DNA from: Piezodorus guildinii
Lineage: Eukaryota > Arthropoda > Insecta > Hemiptera > Pentatomidae
Length of the DNA stretch: 64,000 nucleotides
Assembly: GCA_023052935.1 (NCBI GenBank)
Contig: CM041298.1
Coordinates: forward strand, 112,583,977 to 112,647,976
Direction of reading: 5' to 3'
The translations under genes and the position numbers were made by a program. The notes beneath the pieces are model-generated. The model did no database searches and was not told the origin of the DNA. It saw nothing but the letters and a program-made list of their open reading frames with translations. Shown here one piece after another: positions 63,690 through 64,000 of this stretch (position 1 is its first letter; each line of letters opens with the position of its first letter).

Positions 63690-64000
63690 TTCACTAATCT
63701 ATTTATGAAATATTTAGTAAGGGAAAAAATCCTGATTGTGAAAACGTTTGTACTCGAGTTTTCACTGAAAACACGCGTTTTAGGGTTCCCTGAGTCCAGA
63801 AGTCCCGCAAAAAGTTCTGTGTGTGTGGTAAGTTTAACTCGAAAACGATAAGTTTTATAAAACTGAAATTTCATATACCCGATTCAGCAACTTTTTCAAA
63901 AAGAGCAAATTTATACCTTAGGCATAATAGCATTTTGTACATTTTTAAGATTTTCTCTAAAACGACTCTAACGATTTTGATAAACTCTCCATATCGGTGT
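63690..64000 (-). repeat. R1 hairpin-side portion, runs off the window
   Basis: TATTTAGTAAGGGAAAAAAT, 'CGCGTTTTAGGGTTCCCTGA' and 'GTCCCGCAAAAAGTTCTGTG' follow the R1 order. A 64-codon frame over it is not conserved. Confidence 0.7.

Overview
This is an AT-rich eukaryotic nuclear window made largely of transposable elements. The mix points to an arthropod, most likely an insect: jockey-type LINEs, tRNA-derived SINEs, mariners, a hAT MITE, Helitrons and Penelope-type inverted elements. The species cannot be fixed from the sequence. There are no prokaryotic operons, no rRNA, no CRISPR array, no credible standalone tRNA gene and no complete host protein gene. Nearly every long open frame is a piece of transposon protein or a chance frame in repeat DNA.

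Layout. 1-6090: jockey LINE fragments, including one jockey inside another with an exact 11-bp duplication, a decayed mariner, and a 0.9-kb mariner (copy A). 6130-7590: an AT minisatellite, then a 351-bp tandem repeat of the 3' end of a Ty3/gypsy-like element, one unit split by a SINE. 7671-8455: an inverted-repeat element whose two arms each carry a hammerhead-ribozyme-like core. 8500-11000: copies of an unclassified ~0.8-1.3-kb interspersed repeat, here called R1, and of a second family, R3. 11559-12818: a SINE-mediated tandem duplication. 12900-21060: two more inverted elements with hammerhead-like cores, LINE C-terminal fragments, mariner copy B, a 302-bp hAT MITE and AT microsatellites. 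22000-29475: R1 copies with nested LINE and SINE insertions. 29500-37000: a third repeat family (R4), SINEs, and the jockey copy with an intact YADD motif. 37090-41213: a second SINE type, R1, and a Helitron with a jockey tail inside. 44081-45721: an internally deleted LINE with a largely intact RT domain. 46141-47010: Helitron fragments. 47040-47405: a GC/purine-rich block that looks like a promoter and first exon ending at a strong splice donor. 47406-53150: comparatively repeat-poor, perhaps intron or intergenic host DNA. 53190-64000: R1 copies, a Helitron with a deleted mariner inside, mariner copy C, a TA-flanked palindromic MITE, a second ribozyme-bearing inverted element and a short tandem repeat.

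The elements work as donors and targets for each other. Target-site duplications can be read directly for many of them, which gives a relative insertion order. The observations most worth a second look are the hammerhead-like inverted elements, the R1 family with its mirrored ACTTTCACTTACC termini, the three mariners sharing one internal deletion, and the candidate promoter/first exon at 47.3 kb.
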